Origin: Magnetococcales bacterium
Lineage (GTDB): Bacteria > Pseudomonadota > Magnetococcia > Magnetococcales > JADGCL01
Assembly: GCA_015229005.1 (NCBI GenBank)
Contig: JADGCL010000001.1
Coordinates: 1 to 50,215 of the forward strand
Reading direction: 5' to 3'
DNA length: 50,215 nt
Position numbers and translations under genes: made by a program. Positions 35,550 through 44,385 of the stretch are shown here, in pieces (position 1 is the stretch's first letter; each line of letters begins with the position of its first letter). The notes below the pieces were generated by a model. That model saw only the letters and a list, made by a program, of their open reading frames with translations. It had not been told where the DNA came from and did not search any database.

Positions 35550-35951
35550 ATGGAGAGGAGGCCCTATTTCATCTTCGGTGATCTTCTTTCCTGCGTTGCC
35601 GCCGGCGCCCTTGCCGGCAACTGGTCGGTCGCGGTCCACGGATGGATGGCCATCCCCGGCTGGCCGATGGCTGTCGCAATGGCGCTGGAGATGATAGTCG
35701 ACATGGGTTTGGGAATGGTGGCGGGGATGCTGGTGGCAGCGGTGGCGATGCCTCTCTTCGGTGCCATGGAGATCATGATCCCGGTGATGTTGACGGGCAT
35801 GGTTTCCGGTATGGTGGGGATGCTGGGGGAGGAGATCGTCGGGAGGTCATCGTTGGGTGCCGAGGGATGGGGGGCGCTGGGCGGGGTGGTCTCGCTCCTC
35901 GTCTGCACCTGGGCGAATCTTCGCCTGCAAGGAGAGAGGGTCGCCCCATGA
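35550..35951 (+). CDS. Small Met/Gly-rich membrane protein
   Basis: A 133-residue hydrophobic protein with three or four membrane helices and an unusual density of Met and Gly in the central part (MALEMIVDMGLGMVAGM). GGAGG lies 9 bases before ATG 35550. Its stop overlaps the next ATG (ATGA), so it is coupled to the methyltransferase. Family not recognised. Met-rich helices can coordinate soft metals, but nothing here proves it. Confidence 0.75.
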   Translation: MERRPYFIFGDLLSCVAAGALAGNWSVAVHGWMAIPGWPMAVAMALEMIVDMGLGMVAGMLVAAVAMPLFGAMEIMIPVMLTGMVSGMVGMLGEEIVGRSSLGAEGWGALGGVVSLLVCTWANLRLQGERVAP

Positions 35952-36577
35952 ACCGGAGCGAGGCAACCCGTCAGCGCTGGGATCGAACGGCGCTCTTTTT
36001 CGATCTCATGGCCGGATTCGGTCCGGAGAAGCGGTGGTTCCCCTTCAAGAGGGAACTCTTTGCCAGGATGACCGGAAAGGTACTCTTTCTGGCGGTCGGG
36101 ACCGGCCTGGACATCCCCGCCTTTCCCCCGGGACTGGAGATCGTCGGTATCGACATCAGTCCGGCGATGCTGGAAAAGGCCAGAACGCGAGCCGAACGCT
36201 ATCCGGGAAAAATGACGCTCCAGGTGATGGATGTCGGTGCGATGACCTTTGCCGACCGCAGTTTCGATCAGGTCTTCACTTCCTGCACCTTCTGCTCGGT
36301 TCCGGACCCGGCGGAGGGGCTCCGTTCCATTCGTCGCGTTCTCAAGCCCGGCGGCTGGCTGCGCATGTTCGAACACACCGGCAGCGACGTTTTTCCATTC
36401 GGATCCCTGCTGAATTTCATGAACCCGCTCTGCCGTCATATCGGCCCCGAGATGAATCGCGACACAGTGGCGCGGGTACGCGAGGCGGGTTTCCGGATCC
36501 ACCGGGTGAACCATCTCTACCTGGACGTCGTCAAGACGATCGAGGCCTGTTTGCCTGCCGAGGGGGGAGAACGGTGA
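35948..36577 (+). CDS. Class I AdoMet-dependent methyltransferase
   Basis: A 209-residue UbiE/PmtA-like methyltransferase. Motif I is LFLAVGTGLDIPAF (about 46-59), the acidic strand-2 residue is in IVGIDISPAML, and the post-motif segment is RRVLKPGGWLRMFEHTGS. The N-terminal RWDRTALFFDLM is typical of lipid or quinone methyltransferases. Together with the ICMT-like gene it suggests lipid modification, possibly phosphatidylethanolamine methylation (inference). Confidence 0.88.
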   Translation: MNRSEATRQRWDRTALFFDLMAGFGPEKRWFPFKRELFARMTGKVLFLAVGTGLDIPAFPPGLEIVGIDISPAMLEKARTRAERYPGKMTLQVMDVGAMTFADRSFDQVFTSCTFCSVPDPAEGLRSIRRVLKPGGWLRMFEHTGSDVFPFGSLLNFMNPLCRHIGPEMNRDTVARVREAGFRIHRVNHLYLDVVKTIEACLPAEGGER

Positions 36578-36613
36578 CGCACCCCGTTAGAGCGGACGCA
36601 CGGGGGGTGGGGG

Positions 36614-36763
36614 CTACACCCATCCCAGAAATTCCGACAGCGCCAGGGCGGCAGCCAGACCAAGCCCCCCGCCGATGAGGGCCGTGGTCAGATGACGACC
36701 GACAGTGATTCGCTGATGGAGTCGATCACTCCGGCGAAGGCGTTCTTTTCTTACGGTGGCCAC
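36614..36763 (-). CDS. Possible 49-residue membrane protein
   Basis: A GTG-initiated short frame with a basic N-terminal half (VATVRKERLRR) and one clear membrane helix (about 25-47, TTALIGGGLGLAAALAL). The composition is that of a real single-span protein, but the ribosome binding site is weak and the gene stands alone in the gap between the methyltransferase and HPP genes (36578-36949), which otherwise shows nothing. Alternatively it is the remnant of a larger membrane gene. Confidence 0.4.
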   Translation of the reverse strand: MATVRKERLRRSDRLHQRITVGRHLTTALIGGGLGLAAALALSEFLGWV

Positions 36764-36949
36764 TTTTTTACCAATCCCCGGCTACTGTCCTTGCTACGGC
36801 GGATTCCCTCCACTCACCCGATCGGGGACAAGCCCGTCCGAAGGGTCCAGACCCCGACATGCCCGCAGGATGCATTTATCGGACCCAATAGTCAACCTGT
36901 GCCAGCAAGGTTTGGTTCGACCTGCGCCAGCCATGTCCGGGACCGCGAT

Positions 36950-37468
36950 TTACGGTCCCTGAACGGACGCCCGGCGGTTGCGGAGGGAGAGGGGATAGTG
37001 GCGCCTGTTGGGAAAATTCATCACCAGCAGGGCGATCAGCAGAAGAATGACGGCACCCAGTTCGGCAGGAACGAGGGCATACCCGTAACCCAACCGGTGG
37101 ATTTGAGGGGAGCCGATGACGGCGATCAGGGCCGTGGCTCCCCCGGGGGGATGGAGGGTGTGGGTGATTTGCATGAGGCTGGTGGCGGTGGCGACCGCCA
37201 GGGCCCCGGCAAGCCAGGGCTGGTCCGGAAAGAGTTGTTGGCAGAACACCCCGACCAGACCTGAGAGGAAGTGTCCCCCGAGGAGATTGCGCGGCTGGGC
37301 CAGGGGGCTGTCGCACGCCCCGTAGAGCAGAACAGCCGACGCACCGAAGGAGCCGATGATCAATACCTGATCGGTGGCACTCTCCAGGAACCGGTGGGCC
37401 AGCCCCACGGAGGCGATGCCGAGAAAGGCCCCGATCCAGGAACGAAGAATGACGGCGGCCCGGGTCAC
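36950..37468 (-). CDS. HPP-family membrane protein
   Basis: A 172-residue protein with about four or five membrane helices and the family motif LHPPGGATAL (about 105-114). HPP proteins in plants and cyanobacteria include nitrite transporters of plastids; bacterial roles are poorly known. The GTG start overlaps the ppk2 stop (GTGA), implying coupled expression with polyphosphate kinase 2. Confidence 0.88.
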   Translation of the reverse strand: MTRAAVILRSWIGAFLGIASVGLAHRFLESATDQVLIIGSFGASAVLLYGACDSPLAQPRNLLGGHFLSGLVGVFCQQLFPDQPWLAGALAVATATSLMQITHTLHPPGGATALIAVIGSPQIHRLGYGYALVPAELGAVILLLIALLVMNFPNRRHYPLSLRNRRASVQGP

Positions 37469-38379
37469 ACCGCCTCGCTGACCTCGGCCATGGTTTTGTG
37501 GAACAGGTCGGACAGATCGCTGCGGAGGGCCTCCATGGTGGCCAACTCCTGACCGACGGAGACGACGATATTGGGGTCGGGCTGGTAGTCGAAGCCGGGG
37601 TCGAGGTCCAGGGGGCCGCTCTGAAGCAGCACCTTGATGGCATTGAGGCGCGCCTGATGCTTGTCGTCGGAACGGATGATGATCCAGGGGGCCTGAGGGG
37701 TATTGGTGTGCCGGAGCATGGTGTACTTCATGTTGGTGAAATCATCCCACCGGTCTTGGGCCTGAAGGTCGACCTCGGAGAGCTTCCACTGCCGCAGGGG
37801 GTCGTTCTTCCGCCTCTCGAAGCGGTAACTCTGCACTGCCTTGGAGACGCTGAAATAGAGCTTGAGGAGGATGACTCCCTGGCGGACGATGTCACGTTCG
37901 AACTCGTTGACCCCCGCCATGAAGTTACGATACTGCTGCGGCGTGCAGAAGCCGAAGACCGGTTCGACCATGGCGCGATTGTACCAGCTGCGATCGAAGA
38001 GAACGATCTCCCCCCCGCGCGGGAACTGCTTGACGTAGCGCTGGAAGTACCACTGGGAGCGTTCTTCGTCGGTGGGCTTGCCAAGGGCGACGAGGCGATA
38101 GTGTTTTTCGTTCATGTAGCGAACGATGCGGCGAATAGTTCCTCCCTTGCCGGCGGCGTCGCGACCTTCAAAAATGACGATCATCCCTTTGCCGGTCTCT
38201 TCAAGGTAGTGCTGCAACCGGATCAATTGGGCCTGGAAGGGCTTCAGCTCCTGCTCCATCCGCCGACGGCGCACGGCGCTGGCGCTCTCCCGGGAGACGG
38301 CATGAAGACGTTCCTTGAGCTCCTCGACCTCGGCCAGTGGGTCCGGGTGGCTGGGGTCGACCTTTTCGGCGTCCGACAT
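37465..38379 (-). CDS. ppk2: Polyphosphate kinase 2 family protein
   Basis: A 304-residue class I PPK2, which transfers phosphate between polyphosphate and nucleoside di/triphosphates. Walker A is EGRDAAGKGG (about 74-83), Walker B is DRSWYNRA (about 129-136), and the PPK2 segment YFSVSKAVQSYRFERRKNDPLRQWKLS follows in pieces near 175-200. ATG 38379 follows AGGA. It is coupled to the HPP gene. Confidence 0.94.
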   Translation of the reverse strand: MSDAEKVDPSHPDPLAEVEELKERLHAVSRESASAVRRRRMEQELKPFQAQLIRLQHYLEETGKGMIVIFEGRDAAGKGGTIRRIVRYMNEKHYRLVALGKPTDEERSQWYFQRYVKQFPRGGEIVLFDRSWYNRAMVEPVFGFCTPQQYRNFMAGVNEFERDIVRQGVILLKLYFSVSKAVQSYRFERRKNDPLRQWKLSEVDLQAQDRWDDFTNMKYTMLRHTNTPQAPWIIIRSDDKHQARLNAIKVLLQSGPLDLDPGFDYQPDPNIVVSVGQELATMEALRSDLSDLFHKTMAEVSEAV

Positions 38380-38720
38380 GAGGAGTCCTTCGATCGTAGT
38401 AGGGGGTCTCACTGCGGGTGCTTCCCGTTCCCTGCGTGACCGCATGGGGTTCGAGGCCAGCTCTCCGTGTACGCATTGTGGCCGAGAAGGTCGTCCAAGG
38501 GAAGAGACCGAACCCGACCTCAGCCGGGAGCGCCGAGGCCGTCAGTCGTGACGGGTTACCCTATTGGGATTGCCGTGATCGAGGTGTCTATTCACCAACT
38601 TCATGTATTTTTCAGTCTAAAAATTGACTTTTTTTAACAATAAATCAATCGTCAGAGAAGGACCCTCAAACATCAACAAAAGCCACTTGTGTGGAGAAAA
38701 ACGCTCCCCGTCGACCTGCT
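38380..38720. other. Intergenic region upstream of ppk2
   Basis: About 340 bases, AT-rich from 38600 to 38690, where a minus-strand promoter is plausible but several alignments of -35/-10 boxes are equally poor. No gene seen. Confidence 0.4.
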
Positions 38721-40694
38721 TCACTCATCAAGTTGGGCCAGGGAGAGACGGGCCTTTTCATCCCAGCCCTCGATTTCGAGAGAGGTCTCCTCCCACCGGG
38801 CCATGGCTGCGTCCAATTCGGTGGCGAGACGACCGCTGCGTTCCAGGAGCCCTTTCAGGACCGCTTTGGCGGCATCTTCGTAGAGCGCGGGGTCGGACAG
38901 ACGCCGCTCCATCTCGTCGCGCTCGGACTCCAACGCCTGGATCCGGGCTTCGAGGGTCGCCGCCTGGCTCCGCAGCGAACGGGTTTTTTGCTGCAATTCG
39001 GTGCGGATCTCGGCGGCCAGCCTGCGGACATCCTTGCGGCTCGGACGCTTGGGAGGCGGGGAAAGCTCTGGGTCCGGCAGTTCTCGTTGACTGACAACGT
39101 CATTGAGATAACCTTCAAGGTCACCCCCCCACTCCGCCATCTCCCCCCGGGCGACGACGACATAGCGGTCACAGACGCTTGCCATGAAATCCCGGTCATG
39201 GCTCACCAGGAGGAGGGATCCCTGATAGCTCTCCAGGGCCTCTTCCAGGGCCGCCAGGGCCTCCATGTCGAGGTGATTGGTGGGTTCGTCGAGGAGAAGG
39301 AGGTTGGCCCCCGAGAGGAACAGCCTCACCAGGGCCAGCCGCGCCTTCTCCCCCCCGGAGAGGACTCCGACCAGCTTGTTGGCCTCATCGCCGGAAAAGA
39401 GAAAACTCCCGAGGAGGGTGCGGACGGCCTGCTCGGTCATCGAGGTCGGGGCGCCAGCCATGGCCTGGGCCAGGACCGTGGCGTCCGGATCCAGGGTCTC
39501 CAGGGCGTGCTGCGCAAAGTAGGCGACCACCACCCGGTCACCCAGGGTGATCTTCCCCGAGTCGGGGGGGAGGAGACCGGTCAGGAGCTTGAGGAAGGTG
39601 GTCTTGCCGGCGCCGTTGGGACCTAGGAGTCCCACCTTTTCGCCACGACGGAGCTGGAACCGGGCCCGGTCAAAGACCACTCGGCTATCGAAACGCTTTG
39701 AAAGGGAGTCAACCTTGACCATCTCCTGGGCCGATTTCGGTGCTTCCGGCAGGCGAATGGCCGGGAGACGACTCTCCTCCCGCAGCTTTTCCAGGGGTTC
39801 GATCCGGGCCAGCTGTTTGATCCGGCTCTGAACCTGGCGGGCCTTGGTGGCTTTGGCGCGAAACCGCTGGATGAAGCGGTTCATGGTCTCGATCCGCCGC
39901 GACTGATCGGCGATCTCTTTTTCGCGCTGCTGGATGCGTTCGAGCTTGTATTCCAGGTAGGCATCCACCGACCCCTGGTAGCGGCTCAGACGCCCCGAGG
40001 CGAGTTCCACGGTGATTCGGGCCACACGATTGAGAAAGCCGCGATCATGGGAGACGGCGATGAAGGCGGTAGGCATCTGCCGGAGGTGATTTTCCAGCCA
40101 CGCCACCGACTCCAGATCGAGATGATTGGTGGGCTCGTCCAGGAGCATCAGATCGGGTCCGGCAAAGAGGAGACGCGCCAGGGCGACCCGCAGGCGCCAA
40201 CCCCCGGAAAAGGTGTGGAAAGGCTGGGAAAGGGCTTCGTGAGTGAATCCCAATCCAAGGAGGATCGCCCCGGCCCGGGACTCGGCGGAGTAGGAGTCGA
40301 GTTCGTCCAGGCGATGCTCGATTTCCCCCCAGCGATCAAGGAATTGCGCATAAAGGGGGTCGGCGTGGTCGGTTCGATCCAGCACCTCCTGGAGTTCCTG
40401 TCGCTCTGCCCGCAGGCGCATCAACTCCGGCAATCCCCAGAGGGCCTCGGTGAGGATGGGGCGCTCGGTGACCTCGAGATCTTGTTGCAATGTGCCGATC
40501 CTGAGGTAACTCTTGCGGGAGAGTTCGCCCTGATCCAGGTCGAGCTGACCTTCGATAATTCTCAACAGGGTGGTCTTGCCGGCACCATTGGGACCGATGA
40601 GCCCGACCTTCTCCCCGGGGTGAATGCGCAGTGAGCCCTCCTTGAGAATGACCTGCCCGCCAAAGACCTTCCCGGCATTTTCGAGATGGATCAT
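38721..40694 (-). CDS. ABC-F family ATPase
   Basis: A 657-residue soluble protein with two ABC domains and no membrane segment. Both have complete sites: GPNGAGKTT, FSGGWRLRVALARLL and LLLDEPTNHLDLES in the first; GPNGAGKTT, LSGGEKARLALVRL and LLLDEPTNHLDMEA in the second. A P-site-tRNA-interaction linker lies between them (about 245-300), and a charged coiled coil forms the last 110 residues. ABC-F proteins relieve ribosome stalls or regulate translation; the layout fits the Uup/YheS housekeeping group rather than a resistance factor. Confidence 0.94.
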   Translation of the reverse strand: MIHLENAGKVFGGQVILKEGSLRIHPGEKVGLIGPNGAGKTTLLRIIEGQLDLDQGELSRKSYLRIGTLQQDLEVTERPILTEALWGLPELMRLRAERQELQEVLDRTDHADPLYAQFLDRWGEIEHRLDELDSYSAESRAGAILLGLGFTHEALSQPFHTFSGGWRLRVALARLLFAGPDLMLLDEPTNHLDLESVAWLENHLRQMPTAFIAVSHDRGFLNRVARITVELASGRLSRYQGSVDAYLEYKLERIQQREKEIADQSRRIETMNRFIQRFRAKATKARQVQSRIKQLARIEPLEKLREESRLPAIRLPEAPKSAQEMVKVDSLSKRFDSRVVFDRARFQLRRGEKVGLLGPNGAGKTTFLKLLTGLLPPDSGKITLGDRVVVAYFAQHALETLDPDATVLAQAMAGAPTSMTEQAVRTLLGSFLFSGDEANKLVGVLSGGEKARLALVRLFLSGANLLLLDEPTNHLDMEALAALEEALESYQGSLLLVSHDRDFMASVCDRYVVVARGEMAEWGGDLEGYLNDVVSQRELPDPELSPPPKRPSRKDVRRLAAEIRTELQQKTRSLRSQAATLEARIQALESERDEMERRLSDPALYEDAAKAVLKGLLERSGRLATELDAAMARWEETSLEIEGWDEKARLSLAQLDE

Positions 40695-40906
40695 AAAGAC
40701 AGGGGGTTCATGGAGGCGGAGGGATCAAAGGGGGCTGCCGGAGAAGAGGGGAGAGGGATGGATGCAGGGAGGGTGGGAAGACCTGGGGCAGCGGCGCCGG
40801 ACCTCCCGACTGCGGGGAGTACCGACCCCTGTGGGCTCTGACCATCGAGACGTCCGCAGAACAACCGGCGCCCGCCACTCCCGACACCGATTCCCGGGGT
40901 CAGTTC

Positions 40907-40980
40907 TGGCTGGCGGACAAGGATTCGAACCTTGATTAGCGGAGCCAGAATCCGCTGTCCTGCCGTTAGACGATCCGCCA
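40907..40980 (-). tRNA. tRNA-Gln (anticodon CTG)
   Basis: Complete cloverleaf: 7-bp acceptor TGGCGGA/TCCGCCA, D arm GTC/GAC, anticodon stem GCGGA/TCCGC with loop TTCTGGC (anticodon CTG, reading CAG), T arm CAAGG/CCTTG with TTCGAAT, discriminator G and an encoded CCA. Confidence 0.96.
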
Positions 40981-40991
40981 CCGATCTCCCC

Positions 40992-41021
40992 AGAATAGTC
41001 GACGTGTTGGGTCATTGTCAA
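40992..41021 (-). promoter_or_regulatory. Promoter of tRNA-Gln
   Basis: On the minus strand a perfect TTGACA (41021-41016) and TATTCT (40997-40992) are separated by 18 bases, ending 11 bases before the tRNA 5' end. Confidence 0.7.
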
Positions 41022-41260
41022 GACCATTGTATGTCCATTTTTCATCGGGACGCTCCCCGGCCCCCAGTTCCTCGTGGGAAGATGCCGTTGCTGGGCCGTG
41101 GAGGAGAATCTTCGTTGACCTGGGGCTTCGTTCCAGCGCCCACCTTGGGGCGGCAGCTCCTTTCTCTGGATCTCCTGGCCTCTTTCGGGAAGTTGCCGTT
41201 TTAGGCCGTGGGGGAGAGTATACCGGATACCTGGAGCTGAAGTCTGGAGAGGGCGTGCGC

Positions 41261-42613
41261 ATGCGATCGGGTCAGAAGGAGAAGGGGGCGGCGTTCGTCG
41301 CCGGCGGGTATCTGTCCGGATGGCCGGTGAAGAGCTATTGCGTCGGTGGTGCCGTCCGCGATGCCCTTCTGGGATTGCCGGTCCACGATCGGGATTGGGT
41401 GGTGGTCGGGGCCATCCCGGAACTCCTGCTCTCCCGGGGGTTCAAGCGGGTCGGGGCCGATTTTCCGGTCTTTCTGCACCCCGAGAGCGGCGAGGAGTAT
41501 GCCCTGGCTCGGACTGAGAGGAAGAAGGGGAGCGGCTATCACGGGTTTGCCACGAACGCCGGTCCCGAGGTCACCTTGGAACAGGATCTCGGTCGGCGTG
41601 ATCTCACCATCAACGCCATGGCGCTTGCCGAGGGGGGCGAGCTCATCGACCCGTTCGGCGGGCAGGAAGATCTGAAGAGGCGGCGACTCCGTCACGTTGG
41701 CGCCGCGTTCGCCGAAGATCCGTTGCGGGTCCTGCGGGTGGCCCGTCTCTTCGCCAGGCTGGCACCGCTCGGTTTCACCATCGACCCGGAGACCCGGGAG
41801 TTGATGGCGACCCTTGCCCGCTCTGGAGAACTGTCGACGCTCACCGCTGAACGAGTCTGGGGGGAAAGTCTCAAGGCCCTGGCCACACCGGAGCCCTCGC
41901 GCTACTTCGCGGCGCTGCGGAGTTGTGAGGCCCTCGCCCCGGTTTTTCCGGAGTTGGCGGCCTTGATCGGACAGAGTCAGCCCCCCCAATTCCACCCGGA
42001 GGGGGATGCCTGGCAGCACTCCCTCCTTGCTTTGGAGCAGGCGAGTCGGATGAGCGACAGGTGCGAGATTCGCTTTGCGGCCCTGGTCCACGACCTCGGC
42101 AAGGGGATCCCCCCCCCGGAGTTGTTGCCTCACCACTGGGGCCACGACCGCGCCGGCGGCGAAGTGGTGTCCGGACTCTGTGACCGGCTCCGAGTTCCAA
42201 ATAATTATCGTAAGCTTGCGATTCTCTCCGCATGCCACCATCACCAGGGGCATGCGATCCTGGAAATGCGGGCCGGCACGATCGTCAAATGGTTGCTGCG
42301 GTTGGACGGATTTCGCAATCCTGACCGGTTCCTGGGGTTCCTCACGGTTTGTCGGGCCGATGCCATGGGGCGCGGCGGGAGTGAGGGGGGGGGGGGCTAT
42401 CCCCAGGCGGTGTTGTGGCGTCGTTGCCTGAATGCGGCGTCGGGGGTCGATACGGCAAAGATCGCGGCGGCTGGCTACCATGGGCCAGCCTTTGGCTTGG
42501 TGTTACGGCAGGAGCGGGTGAACCGGGTCAAGGGTGTTCTCGGGGCGTGGCGAGAGAAGCCGGATCCGGGGCTGGAACCAGAGAGAGTACCAAGAGTGGT
42601 TGGGGGAGCCTGA
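41261..42613 (+). CDS. cca: CCA tRNA nucleotidyltransferase
   Basis: Adds or repairs the CCA end of tRNAs. The 450 residues comprise a class II nucleotidyltransferase head (VGGAVRDALLG near 28-38, the DRDW metal motif, RRDLTINAMA near 110-119) and a C-terminal HD phosphohydrolase domain (AALVHDLGKG) like the gammaproteobacterial type. ATG 41261 has GGAGAGGG about 9 bases before it; the open frame back to 41015 crosses the tRNA promoter region and lacks homology. The stop codon lies in the first arm of a terminator hairpin. Confidence 0.94.
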   Translation: MRSGQKEKGAAFVAGGYLSGWPVKSYCVGGAVRDALLGLPVHDRDWVVVGAIPELLLSRGFKRVGADFPVFLHPESGEEYALARTERKKGSGYHGFATNAGPEVTLEQDLGRRDLTINAMALAEGGELIDPFGGQEDLKRRRLRHVGAAFAEDPLRVLRVARLFARLAPLGFTIDPETRELMATLARSGELSTLTAERVWGESLKALATPEPSRYFAALRSCEALAPVFPELAALIGQSQPPQFHPEGDAWQHSLLALEQASRMSDRCEIRFAALVHDLGKGIPPPELLPHHWGHDRAGGEVVSGLCDRLRVPNNYRKLAILSACHHHQGHAILEMRAGTIVKWLLRLDGFRNPDRFLGFLTVCRADAMGRGGSEGGGGYPQAVLWRRCLNAASGVDTAKIAAAGYHGPAFGLVLRQERVNRVKGVLGAWREKPDPGLEPERVPRVVGGA

Positions 42614-42639
42614 GGGGGAGGCTCCGCCTGCCCCCTCAG
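42610..42639. terminator. Bidirectional hairpin between cca and epmB
   Basis: Arms 42610-42622 and 42626-42639 pair with a single bulge and a 3-base loop, followed by a second imperfect GC-rich hairpin (about 42641-42662). They separate convergent genes. Confidence 0.6.
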
Positions 42640-42705
42640 TGGGGGTTCGGGGGCGAAGCCCCTGAAATAACCGGATGATAACCCTGCCCATGTTCTCCTG
42701 AACGG

Positions 42706-43632
42706 TTACACGGGGGATTCGGCGCCGGGATGGATCTTCTCGGGGGAGGCGGCGGCAAGCACGACCTTGCCCGGGGCGCCGGGGATCTCCCGCGCCAGGC
42801 GGGGGACGGCATAGCCCGGAAGGCGGGCGGCCAGGGCGACCATCAGCGACCGGGCCTCGGTTTCGGGGATGTGGAAGTGGGCCGATCCGGCAACCGGATC
42901 CAGGAGGTGGAGATAGTAGGGTACCACCCGCGAATCGAGGAGACGGGTGTAGAGTTTTTCCAGGATCTCCACCCGATCGTTGACCCCCCGCAGGAGGACC
43001 GACTGGCTGAAGAGAGAGACCCCGGCAGCCGAGAGACGTGCGAGGGCCAGGGTCGCTGCCGGATCGAGTTCGTCGGGGTGGTTGACGTGGATCACCACCA
43101 GGGGTTGCAGGCGGGTTGCGGTCAGGGTCGTGATCAGACCCTCCCCGACCCGCTCCGGTGCGACCACCGGCATCCGGGTGTGGATCCGCAGCCGCTTGAG
43201 ATGGGGAATTCGGGCCAGGCGATGCGTCAGGGCGGTGAGAAAGGCATCGGCCAGAATCCAGGGATCACCCCCCGAGAAGATGATCTCGGTGATCGATGCC
43301 TCCCGTTCGAGCCAGAGGCAGGCCGGCTCCCACCCGGCCAGGGTATGGGGAATTTCCCGAGGATAGCCGTGCCGACGGAAACAGAAGCGGCAGTGGACGG
43401 CGCAGCCGGAGGTGAGGAGGAGCATCGCCCGTCCGTGGTATTTGTGCAGGAGACCCGGGGCGCGGAGGAAGTGACGCTCGGCCAGCGGCTCGGCGACGAA
43501 CCCGGGTACGACCCGGGACTCTTCGGGGATTGGGAGAAACTGTCGCACCAGGGGGTCTTCGGGGTTGTCCCACCGCAGGCGGTTCGCGAATCGTTCGGGG
43601 AGACGGAAAGGAAAGGAAGTTTCGCCCGGCAT
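42706..43632 (-). CDS. epmB: EF-P (R)-beta-lysine 2,3-aminomutase
   Basis: Radical-SAM lysine 2,3-aminomutase that makes (R)-beta-lysine for EF-P modification. The cluster motif is C77-C81-C84 (CAVHCRFCFRRHG), followed by SGGDPW and IHTRMPVV, with DPVAGSAHFHI near the end. ATG 43632 gives 308 residues; the frame continues open to 43779, and since other EpmB proteins are about 340 residues a start further upstream is possible. It is divergent from efp and epmA. Confidence 0.92.
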   Translation of the reverse strand: MPGETSFPFRLPERFANRLRWDNPEDPLVRQFLPIPEESRVVPGFVAEPLAERHFLRAPGLLHKYHGRAMLLLTSGCAVHCRFCFRRHGYPREIPHTLAGWEPACLWLEREASITEIIFSGGDPWILADAFLTALTHRLARIPHLKRLRIHTRMPVVAPERVGEGLITTLTATRLQPLVVIHVNHPDELDPAATLALARLSAAGVSLFSQSVLLRGVNDRVEILEKLYTRLLDSRVVPYYLHLLDPVAGSAHFHIPETEARSLMVALAARLPGYAVPRLAREIPGAPGKVVLAAASPEKIHPGAESPV

Positions 43633-43748
43633 CTCCCGCCCCCCCCCGCTCCCTGGCCCGATCGCCCGGTGGCGGAGCCCGGGCCAATAGTCGGCATGGT
43701 CGGAGGAGGGGGCGTCGGAGAACCGATGATCCGCAGCCGGGGGCGATG

Positions 43749-43754
43749 TATAAT
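43749..43754 (+). promoter_or_regulatory. Putative -10 box of efp
   Basis: Perfect TATAAT 68 bases before the efp ATG; no convincing -35 box at 16-18 bases. Confidence 0.4.
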
Positions 43755-43821
43755 CTGACCGCAGTCCGTTCACGACCATAGGCTGAGATCCAACCGCCTT
43801 TCACGCTCGCCAGAGGAAACA

Positions 43822-44385
43822 ATGCTCACCCACAATCAGCTTCGCCAGGGAACCAAGGTGGAAATCGACGACGTGCCATGGATCATCGTCGATGCCCAAT
43901 TTGTCAAGCCCGGGAAGGGCCAGGCGTTCACCAAAATCCGGATCAAGAACCTGATCGACGGTCGGGTCATCGACCGAACCTACAAGTCCAGCGAGACCGT
44001 GGCCAAGGCGGATATCATCGACCAGGAGATGCAATACCTCTACAGCGATGGGGAGTTCTGGCACTTCATGGACCCCGCCACCTACGAGCAGTTTGCCCTG
44101 ACCGCCTCCCAGGTCAAGGAAGTGACCGACTGGCTGATCGAGCAGGCCAACTATCAGGTGACCCTCTGGAAGGGGAAGCCGATCTCCGTGGTGCCGCCGC
44201 CCTTCGTGATCATGACGATCACCCATTGCGAGCCCGGAGTCAAAGGTGACACCGTCTCCGGCGCCACCAAACCCGCCACCTTGCAGAGCGGGGCGATCGT
44301 CAAGGTTCCCCTTTTCGTCAACGAAGGGGAACGGATCCGTGTCGATACCCGTACCGGAGCCTATGTCGAGCGGGCCAAGGGTTGA
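43822..44385 (+). CDS. efp: Elongation factor P
   Basis: Rescues ribosomes stalled at polyproline stretches. The 187 residues have the standard three-domain length. The modified loop reads PGKGQA with Lys32, the expected acceptor for beta-lysine. The presence of epmA directly downstream and epmB divergently upstream supports lysylation rather than rhamnosylation. The Kozak-like context is normal; GAGGAAACA precedes the ATG. Confidence 0.97.
   Translation: MLTHNQLRQGTKVEIDDVPWIIVDAQFVKPGKGQAFTKIRIKNLIDGRVIDRTYKSSETVAKADIIDQEMQYLYSDGEFWHFMDPATYEQFALTASQVKEVTDWLIEQANYQVTLWKGKPISVVPPPFVIMTITHCEPGVKGDTVSGATKPATLQSGAIVKVPLFVNEGERIRVDTRTGAYVERAKG

Noticed and set aside
36692-37264. Plus-strand frame of 190 codons
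   Set aside because: Most of it is antisense to the HPP gene and its first part lacks homology or a ribosome binding site.
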